This document shows positions 53,108 through 62,006 of a stretch of 64,000 nucleotides of DNA, in pieces. Numbering within the stretch: the first letter of the stretch is position 1; every line of letters begins with the position of its first letter. The translations under genes and the position numbers were made by a program. The DNA is taken from NCBI GenBank assembly GCA_964461265.1, contig CAYWTS010000002.1, forward strand, positions 142,833 through 206,832, given 5' to 3'. Below the pieces are notes generated by a model that saw only the letters and a list, made by a program, of their open reading frames with translations, was not told where the DNA came from and made no database searches. This DNA comes from CAYWTS01 sp964461265 (lineage in GTDB: Bacteria; Bacteroidota; Ignavibacteria; Tepidaquicellales; OLB5).

Positions 53108-53788
53108 TTACTGAGTATCTTCGGGATGGAAATCCTCAGTTTTATGGCGGATAATTTCACCGGTGCACAGGTACACCACATCCTCAGCTATATTTGTTGC
53201 TGAATCGGCAATCCTTTCAAGATTTTTTGAAATTGTGCGTACACTAAAAAAGTCTTTAATTCTATTGGGTACTTTTTCCATAGCATTAATAGTATGCTTT
53301 AAAATTTGCTTGTTTAATGCATCAATTTCATCATCAGCTTCCAGTACTTCCTTAGCAAGCACCACATCGGTATTCACCAGTGAATCAAGGCTTTTTTTAA
53401 CCATTGATTGGACTTTCTCAGCAGCTATTTTAAGCTCAGGCAGTAATTCAATCTTTTCTTTTCTGGAAAGGTATTTAGCACGTTTTGATATACCAACAGC
53501 AAGATCTCCCATACGTTCCAGGTCATTGTTCATTTTTAATACAGCAACCACAAACCTAAGTTCTTTAGCAACAGGCTGGTATAAAGCGAGTATTTTAAGG
53601 CACTCTTCTTCTATAACAATTTCAAGCGAGTCAATTTCTTTATCTTTTAAAACGACCTCGTCTGCAAGCTTGGCATCTCTGCGTTCAAGTGCCAGCATAG
53701 AACGCATTATCTGTTCTTCTACAATAGCACCCAGGCTCAACAAGAGCTTCTTAAGATTATCTATTTCTCTTTGCCAGTAATGTAACAT
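53108..53788 (-). CDS. phoU: Phosphate signalling protein PhoU
   Basis: 226 aa, two tandem three-helix bundles. Conserved metal-binding segments: LVLKDKEIDSLEIVIEEECL with ELRFVVAVLKMNNDLERMGDLA in the first half and EADDEIDALNKQILKH with NLERIADSATNIAEDVVYLCTGE in the second. PhoU links the Pst transporter to PhoR and shuts off the regulon when phosphate is ample. It lies 119 bp after pstB with a hairpin in between. Confidence 0.96.
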   Translation of the reverse strand: MLHYWQREIDNLKKLLLSLGAIVEEQIMRSMLALERRDAKLADEVVLKDKEIDSLEIVIEEECLKILALYQPVAKELRFVVAVLKMNNDLERMGDLAVGISKRAKYLSRKEKIELLPELKIAAEKVQSMVKKSLDSLVNTDVVLAKEVLEADDEIDALNKQILKHTINAMEKVPNRIKDFFSVRTISKNLERIADSATNIAEDVVYLCTGEIIRHKTEDFHPEDTQ

Positions 53789-53797
53789 TTTTTTACC

Positions 53798-53817
53798 ATT
53801 CCTGCGAAAGCAGGAAT
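53798..53817. repeat. Hairpin between pstB and phoU
   Basis: attcctgc-gaaa-gcaggaat, a perfect 8-bp stem with GAAA loop. This palindrome is common in bacterial intergenic regions. It may tune phoU relative to the pst genes. Confidence 0.6.
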
Positions 53818-53907
53818 TTAATTCGATAATTATTGTAAGTTAACTTAAAAAATTTTTTTAACCTCTGAACAACACTTTAAAACCTCTTAATTAGTCCTGT
53901 TATTATT

Positions 53908-54672
53908 TTAACCAAACTTCCCTGTTATATAATCTTCGGTCTGCTTCAGGTCGGGATTAGTGAATATTTTCTCAGTAGCTCCAAACTCAATCAGTTTGCC
54001 TTCATAAAAAAATGCCGTAAAATCCGAAACACGTGCAGCCTGCTGCATATTATGCGTAACTATAACAATTGTATATTCTTTTCTCAATTCAGAAATCAGG
54101 TCCTCTATTCTGGCAGTCGATTTTGGATCGAGAGCTGATGCAGGTTCATCCATTAAAACAATCTCGGGTTCAATTGCCAAAGCACGGGCAATACACAGTC
54201 TTTGCTGCTGACCCCCTGAAAGTCCAAGTGCATTACTGCTCAGCCTGTCTTTAACTTCATCCCATAATGCAGCACGTTTGAGGCTGTTTTCAACGATTTC
54301 GGTCAGCTTATTCTTATCATTTATACCGTGAATACGCGGTCCATACGCTATATTCTCGAATACTGATTTGGGAAATGGATTCGATTTCTGGAATATCATC
54401 CCTACTTTTTTACGCAGCTGAACAACATCGTTCGAAGGGTCGTAAATATTTTGTCCGTCAATCAATATTGTTCCGTTCAATCTAGTACTATCAATAATAT
54501 CGTTCATCCTGTTCAGTGAGCGTATAAAAGTAGATTTTCCGCATCCTGAAGGACCTATCAAAGCAGTTACCTGCTGAGTGGGTATGTTCATATTAATGTT
54601 GAACAAAGCCTGTGTGTGACCATAGTAAAAATCAACATTTTTTACAACTATTTTTATGTTACCCGTTTCCAA
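53908..54672 (-). CDS. pstB: Phosphate ABC transporter ATPase PstB
   Basis: 254 aa. Walker A GPSGCGKST, Q-loop (MIFQKSNPFPKSVFENIAYG), signature LSGGQQQRLCIARAL, Walker B IVLMDEPASALDP, H-loop VIVTHNMQQA. It drives high-affinity phosphate import by PstCA. Start is TTG at 54672, 6 bp after the pstA stop. Confidence 0.98.
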   Translation of the reverse strand: METGNIKIVVKNVDFYYGHTQALFNINMNIPTQQVTALIGPSGCGKSTFIRSLNRMNDIIDSTRLNGTILIDGQNIYDPSNDVVQLRKKVGMIFQKSNPFPKSVFENIAYGPRIHGINDKNKLTEIVENSLKRAALWDEVKDRLSSNALGLSGGQQQRLCIARALAIEPEIVLMDEPASALDPKSTARIEDLISELRKEYTIVIVTHNMQQAARVSDFTAFFYEGKLIEFGATEKIFTNPDLKQTEDYITGKFG

Positions 54673-54678
54673 AATTTT

Positions 54679-55533
54679 TTACCATTTATATTTTTTTCTG
54701 ACACGAATTCTTAAAATTATAGCAAGCAAATTAAGTCCTACAACAAGGATTAGCAAAACAAGAGCTGTCCCGTATTGCATGGGCAGAATTTTCTGAGCTT
54801 CAGGATGCTGTGTGGCAAGTATAAAGAGATGATATGGCAGAGCCATCACCTGGTCGAATATAGATGAAGGTAGGCTTGGCAGAAAAAAAGCTGCAGCCGT
54901 AAGTAAAATGGGAGCAGTTTCACCTGCCGCCCTGCCTACGCCAAGTATTGAGCCCGTCAGCATTCCGGGCAGAGCGTACGGCAGCACGTTTTTGTAAATA
55001 GTTTGCCACTTGGTTGCACCAAGCGCAAGACTGCCCTCACGCATGTATTGAGGTACTGCTTTAAGTGCTTCCTCGCTCGAAACTATAATTGTTGGCAGTA
55101 TCATACATGCAAGCGTAATACTTCCGGCAAGTATCGAAGCCCCAAAACCGAAAAATATTACAAATAGCCCGAGCCCGAATAAACCGAAAACAATAGACGG
55201 TACACCTGCAAGTGTAACAATAGCAAGTCTTATTACTTGCGTTAACTTAGTATGTTTCGCATATTCTGTTAAATAAATTGCACTGAACATTCCTAGCGGA
55301 AGTGCTACGGCTATAGTTCCTAATACGAGATAAAGAGTTCCTATAATGGCAGGGAATATGCCTCCCTCCGCGCCGCTTTTGCTCGGTTCACCAGTCAAAA
55401 ATTCCCAGTTTATTACAGGCAGTCCTTTTAAAATAATATCAAGAAGAATATACGCAATTGCTACCACAACAATGTAAGTAACCAGCCTCATTATCCAGTA
55501 TATAATATTTTCTCGAAAGCGTTTATTTTTCAT
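54679..55533 (-). CDS. pstA: Phosphate ABC transporter permease PstA
   Basis: 284 aa, six membrane helices with the inner-membrane component loop EEALKAVPQYMREGSLALGATKWQT that docks on PstB. It pairs with PstC; its start overlaps pstC by 11 bp. GILPxxxGT-like segment GGIFPAIIGTLYLVLGT is typical. Confidence 0.97.
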   Translation of the reverse strand: MKNKRFRENIIYWIMRLVTYIVVVAIAYILLDIILKGLPVINWEFLTGEPSKSGAEGGIFPAIIGTLYLVLGTIAVALPLGMFSAIYLTEYAKHTKLTQVIRLAIVTLAGVPSIVFGLFGLGLFVIFFGFGASILAGSITLACMILPTIIVSSEEALKAVPQYMREGSLALGATKWQTIYKNVLPYALPGMLTGSILGVGRAAGETAPILLTAAAFFLPSLPSSIFDQVMALPYHLFILATQHPEAQKILPMQYGTALVLLILVVGLNLLAIILRIRVRKKYKW

Positions 55534-56404
55534 ATATACCGTATTTCTTTAATACTTTATATGAAACCATATTTAATATGAAGGTAGCAATCAGCAAAAT
55601 TATACCTACCCAGAATAATGCCATGTAGTGATTGCTGCCAAACGTTACTTCACCCATTTCGGCAGCTATAGTAGCAGTCATAGTCCGCATCGAAGAAAGA
55701 GGATTAATGGTAACAACAGCGGCGTTACCGGTAACCATCAGCACAGCCATGGTTTCGCCGATAACGCGGCCCATACCTAACATTATTGCTGCGATAATAC
55801 CTGATAAAGCAGCTGGAACTGTAACTTTCCATATAGTTTTCAGTTTACTTGCACCCAATGCAAGCGATGCTTCCTTATAAGCAAACGGAACAGCTTTAAT
55901 TGCATCTTCAGATATTGAAATAATGGTTGGTATTGCCATGAAAGCAAGCAGTATAGCACCTGTTAAGCCGTTCAGTCCGCTGTTTAATCCGAAAATATTT
56001 TTAATAAGAGGTGCAAGCACTACAAGCCCGAAAAAGCCGAGAACAACTGACGGTATTCCTGCAAGTATTTCAATGAATGGTTTAAGGAATTCACGCTCTT
56101 TGCTTGAAGCAACCTCCGAAATATAAACTGCTCCCACAATTCCAAAAGGTATGGCTATTAAGGTTCCAAGAAGCGTTACAACAACTGAGCCGGTTATAAG
56201 CGGAAAGATACCGAATTGTTCTTTTTGAAATGATACGGGTATCCAGTTTGAATTAAACAGTTCCCCGATACCCGGTGACCAGATAAAAGGAAAAGCCTCA
56301 CGGAAGAGAAAGAGAAAAATTAAAATAACTATTACAATCGATATATAACCGCACGATAATAAAAACAGCCTTATAGCTTTATCTTTCCATAGTTCCCTTT
56401 TCAT
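55523..56404 (-). CDS. pstC: Phosphate ABC transporter permease PstC
   Basis: 293 aa, six membrane helices. Family motifs: FGIFPLITGSVVVTLLGT, ILAGIPSVVLGFFGLVVLAP and the coupling loop EDAIKAVPFAYKEASLALGASKLKT. It lies downstream of pstS after a strong hairpin (56422-56457) and overlaps pstA by 11 bp. Confidence 0.97.
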   Translation of the reverse strand: MKRELWKDKAIRLFLLSCGYISIVIVILIFLFLFREAFPFIWSPGIGELFNSNWIPVSFQKEQFGIFPLITGSVVVTLLGTLIAIPFGIVGAVYISEVASSKEREFLKPFIEILAGIPSVVLGFFGLVVLAPLIKNIFGLNSGLNGLTGAILLAFMAIPTIISISEDAIKAVPFAYKEASLALGASKLKTIWKVTVPAALSGIIAAIMLGMGRVIGETMAVLMVTGNAAVVTINPLSSMRTMTATIAAEMGEVTFGSNHYMALFWVGIILLIATFILNMVSYKVLKKYGIYEK

Positions 56405-56421
56405 CAGCGTTTCTTTAAATT

Positions 56422-56457
56422 CCCGTTTCAGCCCCGATGGTAACAGGGGCTGACGGG
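56422..56457 (-). promoter_or_regulatory. Intercistronic hairpin between pstS and pstC
   Basis: cccgtttcagcccc..aggggctgacggg forms a stem of about 12 bp with a 2-nt bulge and an A/T-rich loop. It probably protects the pstS 3' end and lets the binding protein be made in excess over the permeases (inference from position). Confidence 0.6.
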
Positions 56458-56470
56458 TAATTATTGAACT

Positions 56471-57325
56471 TTATTTAATACCTACATAGCCGGTTTCCTC
56501 GACTATTTTTTGTCCTTCATCCGACATACAAAAATCAAGGAAACTTTTCAACTCATCCTTCGGTTCACCGTTAAAATAAAGATATAACGGTCGTGCAATT
56601 GAATATGATTTATCAAGCACTGTTTTATTTGAAGGTGTAACGGCTGGTGAATTATCATCTTTTTTAACATTAAGTATTTTAACCTTTGCATCTTTTGTAT
56701 AGCCCAATCCGCTGTAACCTATTGCCCACTGGTCTTCACTGACGCCCTGGATTATCGATGATGTTGCAGGCATTAACCGAACTGTTTTTGCATAGTCCTG
56801 CTGGTTTAAAACGTGCTCCTGGAAAAACACGTAAGTTCCCGAACTGTTTTCTCTTGAATATGCAACAATAGGTTTATCGGGTCCGCCGAGTTCTTTCCAG
56901 TTAGTATAGACACCTGTGAAGATCTTTTTAATTTGTTCCTGTGTCAACTCGTTAATAGCGTTTACAGGATTAACAATAACTGCAAGCCCGTCGTTAGCTA
57001 TTGTGAATTCCTTTGGATCAACATTTTTTTTCTGTGCGTCGTTTTTTTCCTTATCCTTCATATCGCGTGATGATGCGCAAATATCGGTAGTGCCGTTTAT
57101 TAAAGCAGCGATACCAGTTCCCGAACCTCCGCCTGTAACAGAAACCTGGCTTCCGGGATTTTTCTTCATATAAGCTTCTGCAAGTGTGCTCATCAGATGA
57201 ACCATAGTATCGGACCCTTTTATTGTAATACCCTTTTTAACATCACTTTTTTTTCCGCATCCCATAATCGAAATCGATAAAATAACAGCGACAAGAATTG
57301 ATGACTTAAATAAAATATTTTTCAT
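56471..57325 (-). CDS. pstS: Phosphate-binding lipoprotein PstS
   Basis: 284 aa. Lipoprotein signal with C23 (SISIMGC, then GKKSDVKKG). The phosphate-binding loops are recognisable: IKGSDTMVHLMSTLAEAY, GGGSGTGIAALINGTTDICASSRDMK and AYSRENSSGTYVFFQEHVL. It catches phosphate in the periplasm for PstCAB. Pho-box-like repeats lie 59-99 bp upstream of the ATG. Confidence 0.97.
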   Translation of the reverse strand: MKNILFKSSILVAVILSISIMGCGKKSDVKKGITIKGSDTMVHLMSTLAEAYMKKNPGSQVSVTGGGSGTGIAALINGTTDICASSRDMKDKEKNDAQKKNVDPKEFTIANDGLAVIVNPVNAINELTQEQIKKIFTGVYTNWKELGGPDKPIVAYSRENSSGTYVFFQEHVLNQQDYAKTVRLMPATSSIIQGVSEDQWAIGYSGLGYTKDAKVKILNVKKDDNSPAVTPSNKTVLDKSYSIARPLYLYFNGEPKDELKSFLDFCMSDEGQKIVEETGYVGIK

Positions 57326-57383
57326 TTTTTTTTAGTTTAAAGTTATAAATAATTATGAACTACCATATAAAAATATATTAATT

Positions 57384-57424
57384 TATTAAGGTAAAAGTTA
57401 AGTTTTGGTTAAGATTGTGTTAGG
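57384..57424 (-). promoter_or_regulatory. Putative Pho box upstream of pstS
   Basis: Plus-strand units tattaagg (57384), aagttaag (57395), tggttaag (57406) and weaker gtgttagg (57417), exactly 11 bp apart with 3-bp spacers. In pstS orientation this reads CTTAACCA-AAA-CTTAACTT, like the cyanobacterial Pho box (CTTAACCT repeats). Confidence 0.7.
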
Positions 57425-57454
57425 AAAATTAAAAATTATGCGGTTAAATTAGCT

Positions 57455-59224
57455 TTATTTTAACGGTATTTTAATAGTAAATTTAGAGCCTTTACCAACT
57501 TCAGACTCTACTTCAATACTGCCGTTATGTGCCTGGACTATATGCTTTGCGATTGCAAGTCCTAAACCGGTCCCGCCTTCATCCCTGCTGCGTGATTTGT
57601 CTATCCTGTAAAATCTTTCGAACAGCCTGTCGAAATGCTCTTTTGCGATGCCGGGTCCCTCGTCTTCAACCATTATCAGAAAGAACCCCCCTTCAGTATT
57701 TGAAGTAATCGTGATATTAGTTTTATGTTCACTGTATTTAATTGCGTTATCTACCAGGTTGCCCACAGCTTGTTCAAGCAAATGCCGGTTCACCCGCGAT
57801 TTTAATTTTTTACTGCAATGTTTACTTATGGTAATACCTTTTTCAGCTGCTAGAACCTCAAAATCCTCTACAACCGATTGGATAATTGTTCCAATATCCT
57901 CTTCATAAAACTTAATTGTGTTAGCATCTGTTGCCTGTTCAATTCTTGATAATGTAAGAAGGTCATCAATCAGCAAATTAAGTCTTTCAACATTCTTGTA
58001 AATAATATTAAGGAATTTTTCGGTATTTTTAGAACCCGACAAATCACTTTCCTTAAGTGTTTCGACAAAACCTTTTATAGTTGTTACCGGTGTTTTTAGT
58101 TCGTGTGATACGTTTGCAATCAGGTCTTTTTTCAGTGTATCGAGGTATCTTAAATTCGATATATCATTAATTACTACCAGCACCCCGATAGCTTTCGAAT
58201 CAGGGTCATTCAATAAAGTTCCCGTAAGCTGAAGTGCTTTATCCTTTTCATGCTGAATCAGAATATCCGACTGCATTTGTTTGCCTTCGGTAATAATTTT
58301 ATTGAAGAATTTTTGTATTTCTGAAATTCTTATAACTTCCTGTAGCACTTTACCTTTTACATTATTCGCCCTGATACCAAGCATTTGCTCTGCTTCATTA
58401 TTTATTAAAAGTATTTTTTCATCATAATCTACAGCAAGTACTCCTTCTTTCATGCTTTCGAGTACTGCCTGCTGGATGTTTTTCTGCTCGTCGATAATAT
58501 TCATTTTCTCATCAAGCTGTTGAGCCATACTGTTTATGGATTCGGCAAGTGTGTGAAATTCCTTTATATCGGGCGGGTAAATCTTTTTTCCGAACTCTCC
58601 TTTCGAAAATCTACCGGCTGCGTTACAAATCTCTTCAAGAGGCTTAACATGTTTCCCCGATAAATAATAGAGTAGAAATGCAGAAACAAAGAATAAGAAT
58701 AATCCAAGCAGAATAACATATTTATATGAATTGGAAAATTCATCCTCCAGTGAAGTAACATCAAGAGCAGTTCTTAATACCAAAATTACTTTGCCTTCTT
58801 GTCCGAATACCGGTACAGCAAAGTACATCAGCTCTTTATGCTGTGTAAAACTATATCTGATGGAACTTGCGGGAATGCCATTTAATGCTTCAATTATTTC
58901 GGGCCTGTCACCGTGTTTATCGAGTTCCTCCAAACGTGCACGCGAATCTGCAATAACTTTACCGTTCGTATTAATTAATGTTATTCTGGTATCGGTTGTC
59001 CTATCCAAATCATTGATTGTTCTTCTGAATGCAGCAGTATCAAGAGGTTCGAATGTAAAATTATCCTTAATAAGCTGCGTTCTTTTAATAAGGTCACCCG
59101 AAGCCCGGCCATAATAATACTTCTTAAAAACAGATATCAGAACAATACTGATAATTAAAATAACTGCAGCTGTAATAAAAACCTGGGGAAGGAATAATCT
59201 GGTAATGAAGCGGCTTCGAGCCAA
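57455..59224 (-). CDS. phoR: Phosphate-sensing histidine kinase PhoR
   Basis: 589 aa. TM1 about 13-35, an extracytoplasmic Cache/dCache-like domain (about 36-165, with ITLINTNGKVIADS), TM2 about 168-188, HAMP about 189-240, PAS (about 250-355, GVLAVDYDEKILLINNEAEQML), HisKA with H374 (NVSHELKTPVTTIKGF), and HATPase (NLVDNAIKYSEH, EDEGPGIAKEHF, GGTGLGLAIAKH). The long periplasmic domain is of the PhoR/WalK type. Start is TTG at 59224, directly after the phoB stop, so the two are coupled. Confidence 0.93.
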   Translation of the reverse strand: MARSRFITRLFLPQVFITAAVILIISIVLISVFKKYYYGRASGDLIKRTQLIKDNFTFEPLDTAAFRRTINDLDRTTDTRITLINTNGKVIADSRARLEELDKHGDRPEIIEALNGIPASSIRYSFTQHKELMYFAVPVFGQEGKVILVLRTALDVTSLEDEFSNSYKYVILLGLFLFFVSAFLLYYLSGKHVKPLEEICNAAGRFSKGEFGKKIYPPDIKEFHTLAESINSMAQQLDEKMNIIDEQKNIQQAVLESMKEGVLAVDYDEKILLINNEAEQMLGIRANNVKGKVLQEVIRISEIQKFFNKIITEGKQMQSDILIQHEKDKALQLTGTLLNDPDSKAIGVLVVINDISNLRYLDTLKKDLIANVSHELKTPVTTIKGFVETLKESDLSGSKNTEKFLNIIYKNVERLNLLIDDLLTLSRIEQATDANTIKFYEEDIGTIIQSVVEDFEVLAAEKGITISKHCSKKLKSRVNRHLLEQAVGNLVDNAIKYSEHKTNITITSNTEGGFFLIMVEDEGPGIAKEHFDRLFERFYRIDKSRSRDEGGTGLGLAIAKHIVQAHNGSIEVESEVGKGSKFTIKIPLK

Positions 59225-59914
59225 TTAAAAAATCTCCTTAAACTTGTATCCAACTCCCCTTATTGTTTGTATGTAGTCTGAGTATTCGCCTAATTTTTTG
59301 CGGAGTGAGACGATGTGAACATCTACCGACCTGTCGGTAACCGATATATCTTCGCCTCGTGTAGCATCCACTATTTGATATCTTGTCATTACCCAGCCGG
59401 GTTTCTTTGCAAGTACAACCAGTATCTTAAATTCAAGGTTAGTAAGCTCTATTTTATTGTTATTAATAGATACTTCATGCCTGCCTGTATGAATTTTCAT
59501 ATCACCTCTTTCAATTATTACTGCTTCTTCCTCATTTTTTGAGGGTTTGCGTCTTAATGTAGCTTTTACAATGGCAAGAAGTTCCCGCGGACTAAAAGGT
59601 TTAGTCACGTAATGATCAGCACCTATCTCAAGCCCGGCAACTCTATCTGCTTCCTCCGATTTCGCAGTAACCATAATAACAGGAAGGTTTGCTTTGTTCC
59701 TGTCAGCCTTAATTATTTTACATAAATCAAGACCATCGATTCCCGGCAGCATCAGGTCAAGTATTAGAAGGTCAAAATCACTCTCTTTTATCAGCTCCAA
59801 TGCTTCTTCACCGCTGATTGCAGTTTTTACATGGTATCCGTTTTTTGTAAGGTTGTAATCGATTAATTCGAGAATATCCTTCTCGTCGTCAACTACTAAG
59901 ATTTTTTCTTTCAT
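59225..59914 (-). CDS. phoB: Phosphate response regulator PhoB
   Basis: 229 aa OmpR/PhoB-family regulator. Receiver with acidic pair DDE (9-11), phosphorylation site D53 (LLILDLMLPGIDG), the switch Thr region MVTAKSE and K-P motif YVTKPFSPREL; winged-helix C-domain (LTNLEFKILVVLAKKPGWVMTRYQIVDATRG ... VDVHIVSLRKKLGEYSDYIQTIRGVGYKF). Encoded upstream of phoR and next to the pst genes, it most likely binds the 11-bp-period repeats found at three promoters here, including its own. Confidence 0.95.
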   Translation of the reverse strand: MKEKILVVDDEKDILELIDYNLTKNGYHVKTAISGEEALELIKESDFDLLILDLMLPGIDGLDLCKIIKADRNKANLPVIMVTAKSEEADRVAGLEIGADHYVTKPFSPRELLAIVKATLRRKPSKNEEEAVIIERGDMKIHTGRHEVSINNNKIELTNLEFKILVVLAKKPGWVMTRYQIVDATRGEDISVTDRSVDVHIVSLRKKLGEYSDYIQTIRGVGYKFKEIF

Positions 59915-59957
59915 AGGCTAATTTATATCCAGTTTTTTTGTTAAAATTAGCCGATAA

Positions 59958-59987
59958 TTGTTAATTTAATGTTAAGAGTAAGTTAGT
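59958..59987 (-). promoter_or_regulatory. Putative Pho box upstream of phoB-phoR
   Basis: Plus-strand units ttgttaat (59958), atgttaag (59969), aagttagt (59980), 11 bp apart with 3-bp spacers tta and agt. Towards phoB it reads ACTAACTT, CTTAACAT, ATTAACAA. Eight nt beyond lies TAATTTTA, close to a -7 box. Suggests autoregulation. Confidence 0.65.
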
Positions 59988-60087
59988 TTTTAAACAATTC
60001 TAAAATACTTGGATTTATTTAAAATTGAAATAAATATCCATTTTTATCTTGATTATATTAGTCATTTTATTTATTAGACATTAAAAG

Positions 60088-60095
60088 TATTTTTG
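60088..60095 (+). promoter_or_regulatory. Possible -7 box of the UreH-like gene
   Basis: TATTTTTG matches TAnnTTTG; no -33 TTG lies at the right distance. It would give a leader of only about 12 nt before the ATG at 60114. Confidence 0.35.
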
Positions 60096-60113
60096 TACTT
60101 TCTTAATCAAGAT

Positions 60114-60824
60114 ATGAATAACGAAATACCGATACTGTTATTAACCGCTGCATCGATAGGTTTTTTTCATACGCTTTTCGGTCCTGACCATTACCTTCCT
60201 TTTATTGTAATGTCAAAAGCCGGGAATTGGTCAAAAATAAAAACGGTGTGGATTACAATACTATGCGGAATCGGGCATGTGTTGAGTTCGGTAGTGCTTG
60301 GAATAATAGGTGTTGCATTCGGAATAGCCGTATCGAAGCTGGAATTTATTGAAGGTTTCAGGGGCGATATAGCTGCGTGGCTTCTGCTTACATTTGGATT
60401 CGTTTATTTTATCTGGGGAGTTAAAAGGGCTGTTAAAAATAAACCTCATTCTCATAGCCATGTTCACGAAGACGGAACTTATCACAATCACAAACACAGC
60501 CATGAAATTGAACACGCTCATGTTCATTCGGACAGTAAAAAAACATTGACACCATGGATACTTTTTACAATTTTCGTATTTGGTCCATGTGAACCATTAA
60601 TTCCCCTGCTTATGTATCCTGCTGCTGAAAACAGCATTACAGGATTAATCATAGTAACACTTGTTTTTGGAATTATTACAATAGGAACAATGGTATCGGT
60701 TGTAATGCTTTCGATATGGGGAATAAGCTTTGTGCCATTTAACAAACTTGAAAGATATACTCATGCTTTGGCAGGATTCACAATATTTATTTCGGGACTT
60801 TCAATCGTATTTCTCGGACTATAG
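60114..60824 (+). CDS. UreH/NiCoT-like membrane transporter with His-rich loop
   Basis: 236 aa from ATG at 60114 (an upstream TTG would overlap the putative -7 box). Six membrane helices in two halves. The first helix has GFFHTLFGPDHYLPF, like the HxxxxPDH motif of Ni/Co transporters and UreH/TauE relatives. The middle loop (about 112-148) holds about a dozen histidines (HSHSHVHEDGTYHNHKHSHE), apt to bind Ni2+, Co2+ or Zn2+. The second half has FGPCEPLIPLLMYPA. Transport direction and metal are unknown. Confidence 0.8.
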   Translation: MNNEIPILLLTAASIGFFHTLFGPDHYLPFIVMSKAGNWSKIKTVWITILCGIGHVLSSVVLGIIGVAFGIAVSKLEFIEGFRGDIAAWLLLTFGFVYFIWGVKRAVKNKPHSHSHVHEDGTYHNHKHSHEIEHAHVHSDSKKTLTPWILFTIFVFGPCEPLIPLLMYPAAENSITGLIIVTLVFGIITIGTMVSVVMLSIWGISFVPFNKLERYTHALAGFTIFISGLSIVFLGL

Positions 60825-60833
60825 CTTTACGTA

Positions 60834-61319
60834 ATGGAAGACACAATAATAACCGGAATACAGGCAATACAGGCAATACTTGCTCCCGCACTGGGAATTT
60901 CTGCAACAGCACTTCTGATGCTCTCCACAACAAACAGGTATTCGAGCATTATCAGCCGTATCCGTCTTCTGAATGAAGAAAGAAGAAGAATTACAGGAAA
61001 GTTAGCTACTAAAACAGAACTTGATTACGGAGAAAAAATCAGGTACTCAAGCGTTATTAAGCAAATTGAGAAAATATTGGAGAGGTGTAAAGGTTTAAGG
61101 AATTCAATTTTATTCTTTCAAACTGCCATACTTTTATTTGTAATGTCATCTATTACTATTGCTATCAATCTGTTTATTTCTACTAACTTTTTAAGAACCC
61201 TGCCTGTAATAATTTTTTCTGTTGGCATGATTCTGCTTCTTATAGGTGAAATTTACTCAGCAAAAGATATATACCATTCATACAAGGTTGCTGAGATTGA
61301 AGTTAAAGCAGATGAATAA
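60834..61319 (+). CDS. DUF2721 membrane protein
   Basis: 161 aa. The N-terminal signature ILAPALGISATALLMLSTTNRYSSIISRIRLLNEERR and two later membrane helices (about 97-118 and 123-143) are those of the DUF2721 family, of unknown function. It starts 9 bp after the transporter gene, so the two are probably co-transcribed. Confidence 0.85.
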   Translation: MEDTIITGIQAIQAILAPALGISATALLMLSTTNRYSSIISRIRLLNEERRRITGKLATKTELDYGEKIRYSSVIKQIEKILERCKGLRNSILFFQTAILLFVMSSITIAINLFISTNFLRTLPVIIFSVGMILLLIGEIYSAKDIYHSYKVAEIEVKADE

Positions 61320-61347
61320 TAATTTACGTTTTGTATAAAATTTATTC

Positions 61348-61498
61348 AGGGGTGTCTCAAAAGTGTTTTTGTATCCGCAGTCTTTTGGCGAAAGCCACCA
61401 CTTAAGTGGATGTCTGCATTGCAATTTTCTTGCATTATCGCAACTATGAATGTTGCGGTTACAGTTTTTTTGCAAGAAAACTGCCTTTTGAGACTGCT
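61348..61498. mobile_element. MITE-like element of about 150 bp
   Basis: Inverted ends gtctcaaaag (61354-61363) and cttttgagac (61485-61494), extendable outward with partial match (CAG...). The interior has nested palindromes: ccacttaagtgg (perfect), gcaactatgaatgttgc and tgcaa..ttgca. There is no open frame. The target-site duplication is not clear. It follows the DUF2721 stop by 30 bp. Confidence 0.65.
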
Positions 61499-61536
61499 GT
61501 TAAATAATATACACTGTTTAAATTATTATTAAAATC

Positions 61537-61989
61537 TTACAAATTAGATAATATGTCAGCAACGTGACCATTAACATTAACCTTATCCCATATTTTACTT
61601 ATCTTTCCTTTTTCATCGATAAGAAAGGTAGTTCTTACAATACCCATATATTTTTTGCCGTACATACTTTTTTCTTTCCATACGCCGTAATCTTGTAACG
61701 TTTTTTTTGATTCATCGCTTAATAAAGTAAAAGGCAGCTTATATTTATCCTTAAATTTTTTATGCGATTCAACACTATCTGCACTGATACCGATTACAAC
61801 TGTATTTTTCTTCTCAATCTTTTTAGTATTATCACGAAAATCGCACGCTTCAGCAGTACAGCCGCTGGTCATATCTTTAGGATAAAAATATAATACTACT
61901 TTTTTTCCTTTAAAATCTTTCAAAGAAAATGTTTCTCCGCTATCCGATTTTAATTTGAAATCAGGTGCTTTGTCTCCAGGTTTTAACAT
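61537..61989 (-). CDS. bcp: Thiol peroxidase Bcp/PrxQ
   Basis: 150 aa peroxiredoxin. Peroxidatic C44 and resolving C49 (SGCTAEACDFRD) in the order typical of PrxQ; also the LYFYPKDMTSGCT region. It reduces hydrogen peroxide and organic peroxides using thioredoxin. It lies 17 bp after another peroxiredoxin gene on the same strand, forming a peroxide-defence pair. Confidence 0.95.
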   Translation of the reverse strand: MLKPGDKAPDFKLKSDSGETFSLKDFKGKKVVLYFYPKDMTSGCTAEACDFRDNTKKIEKKNTVVIGISADSVESHKKFKDKYKLPFTLLSDESKKTLQDYGVWKEKSMYGKKYMGIVRTTFLIDEKGKISKIWDKVNVNGHVADILSNL

Positions 61990-62006
61990 TATGTTTGCCT
62001 GTAGTT

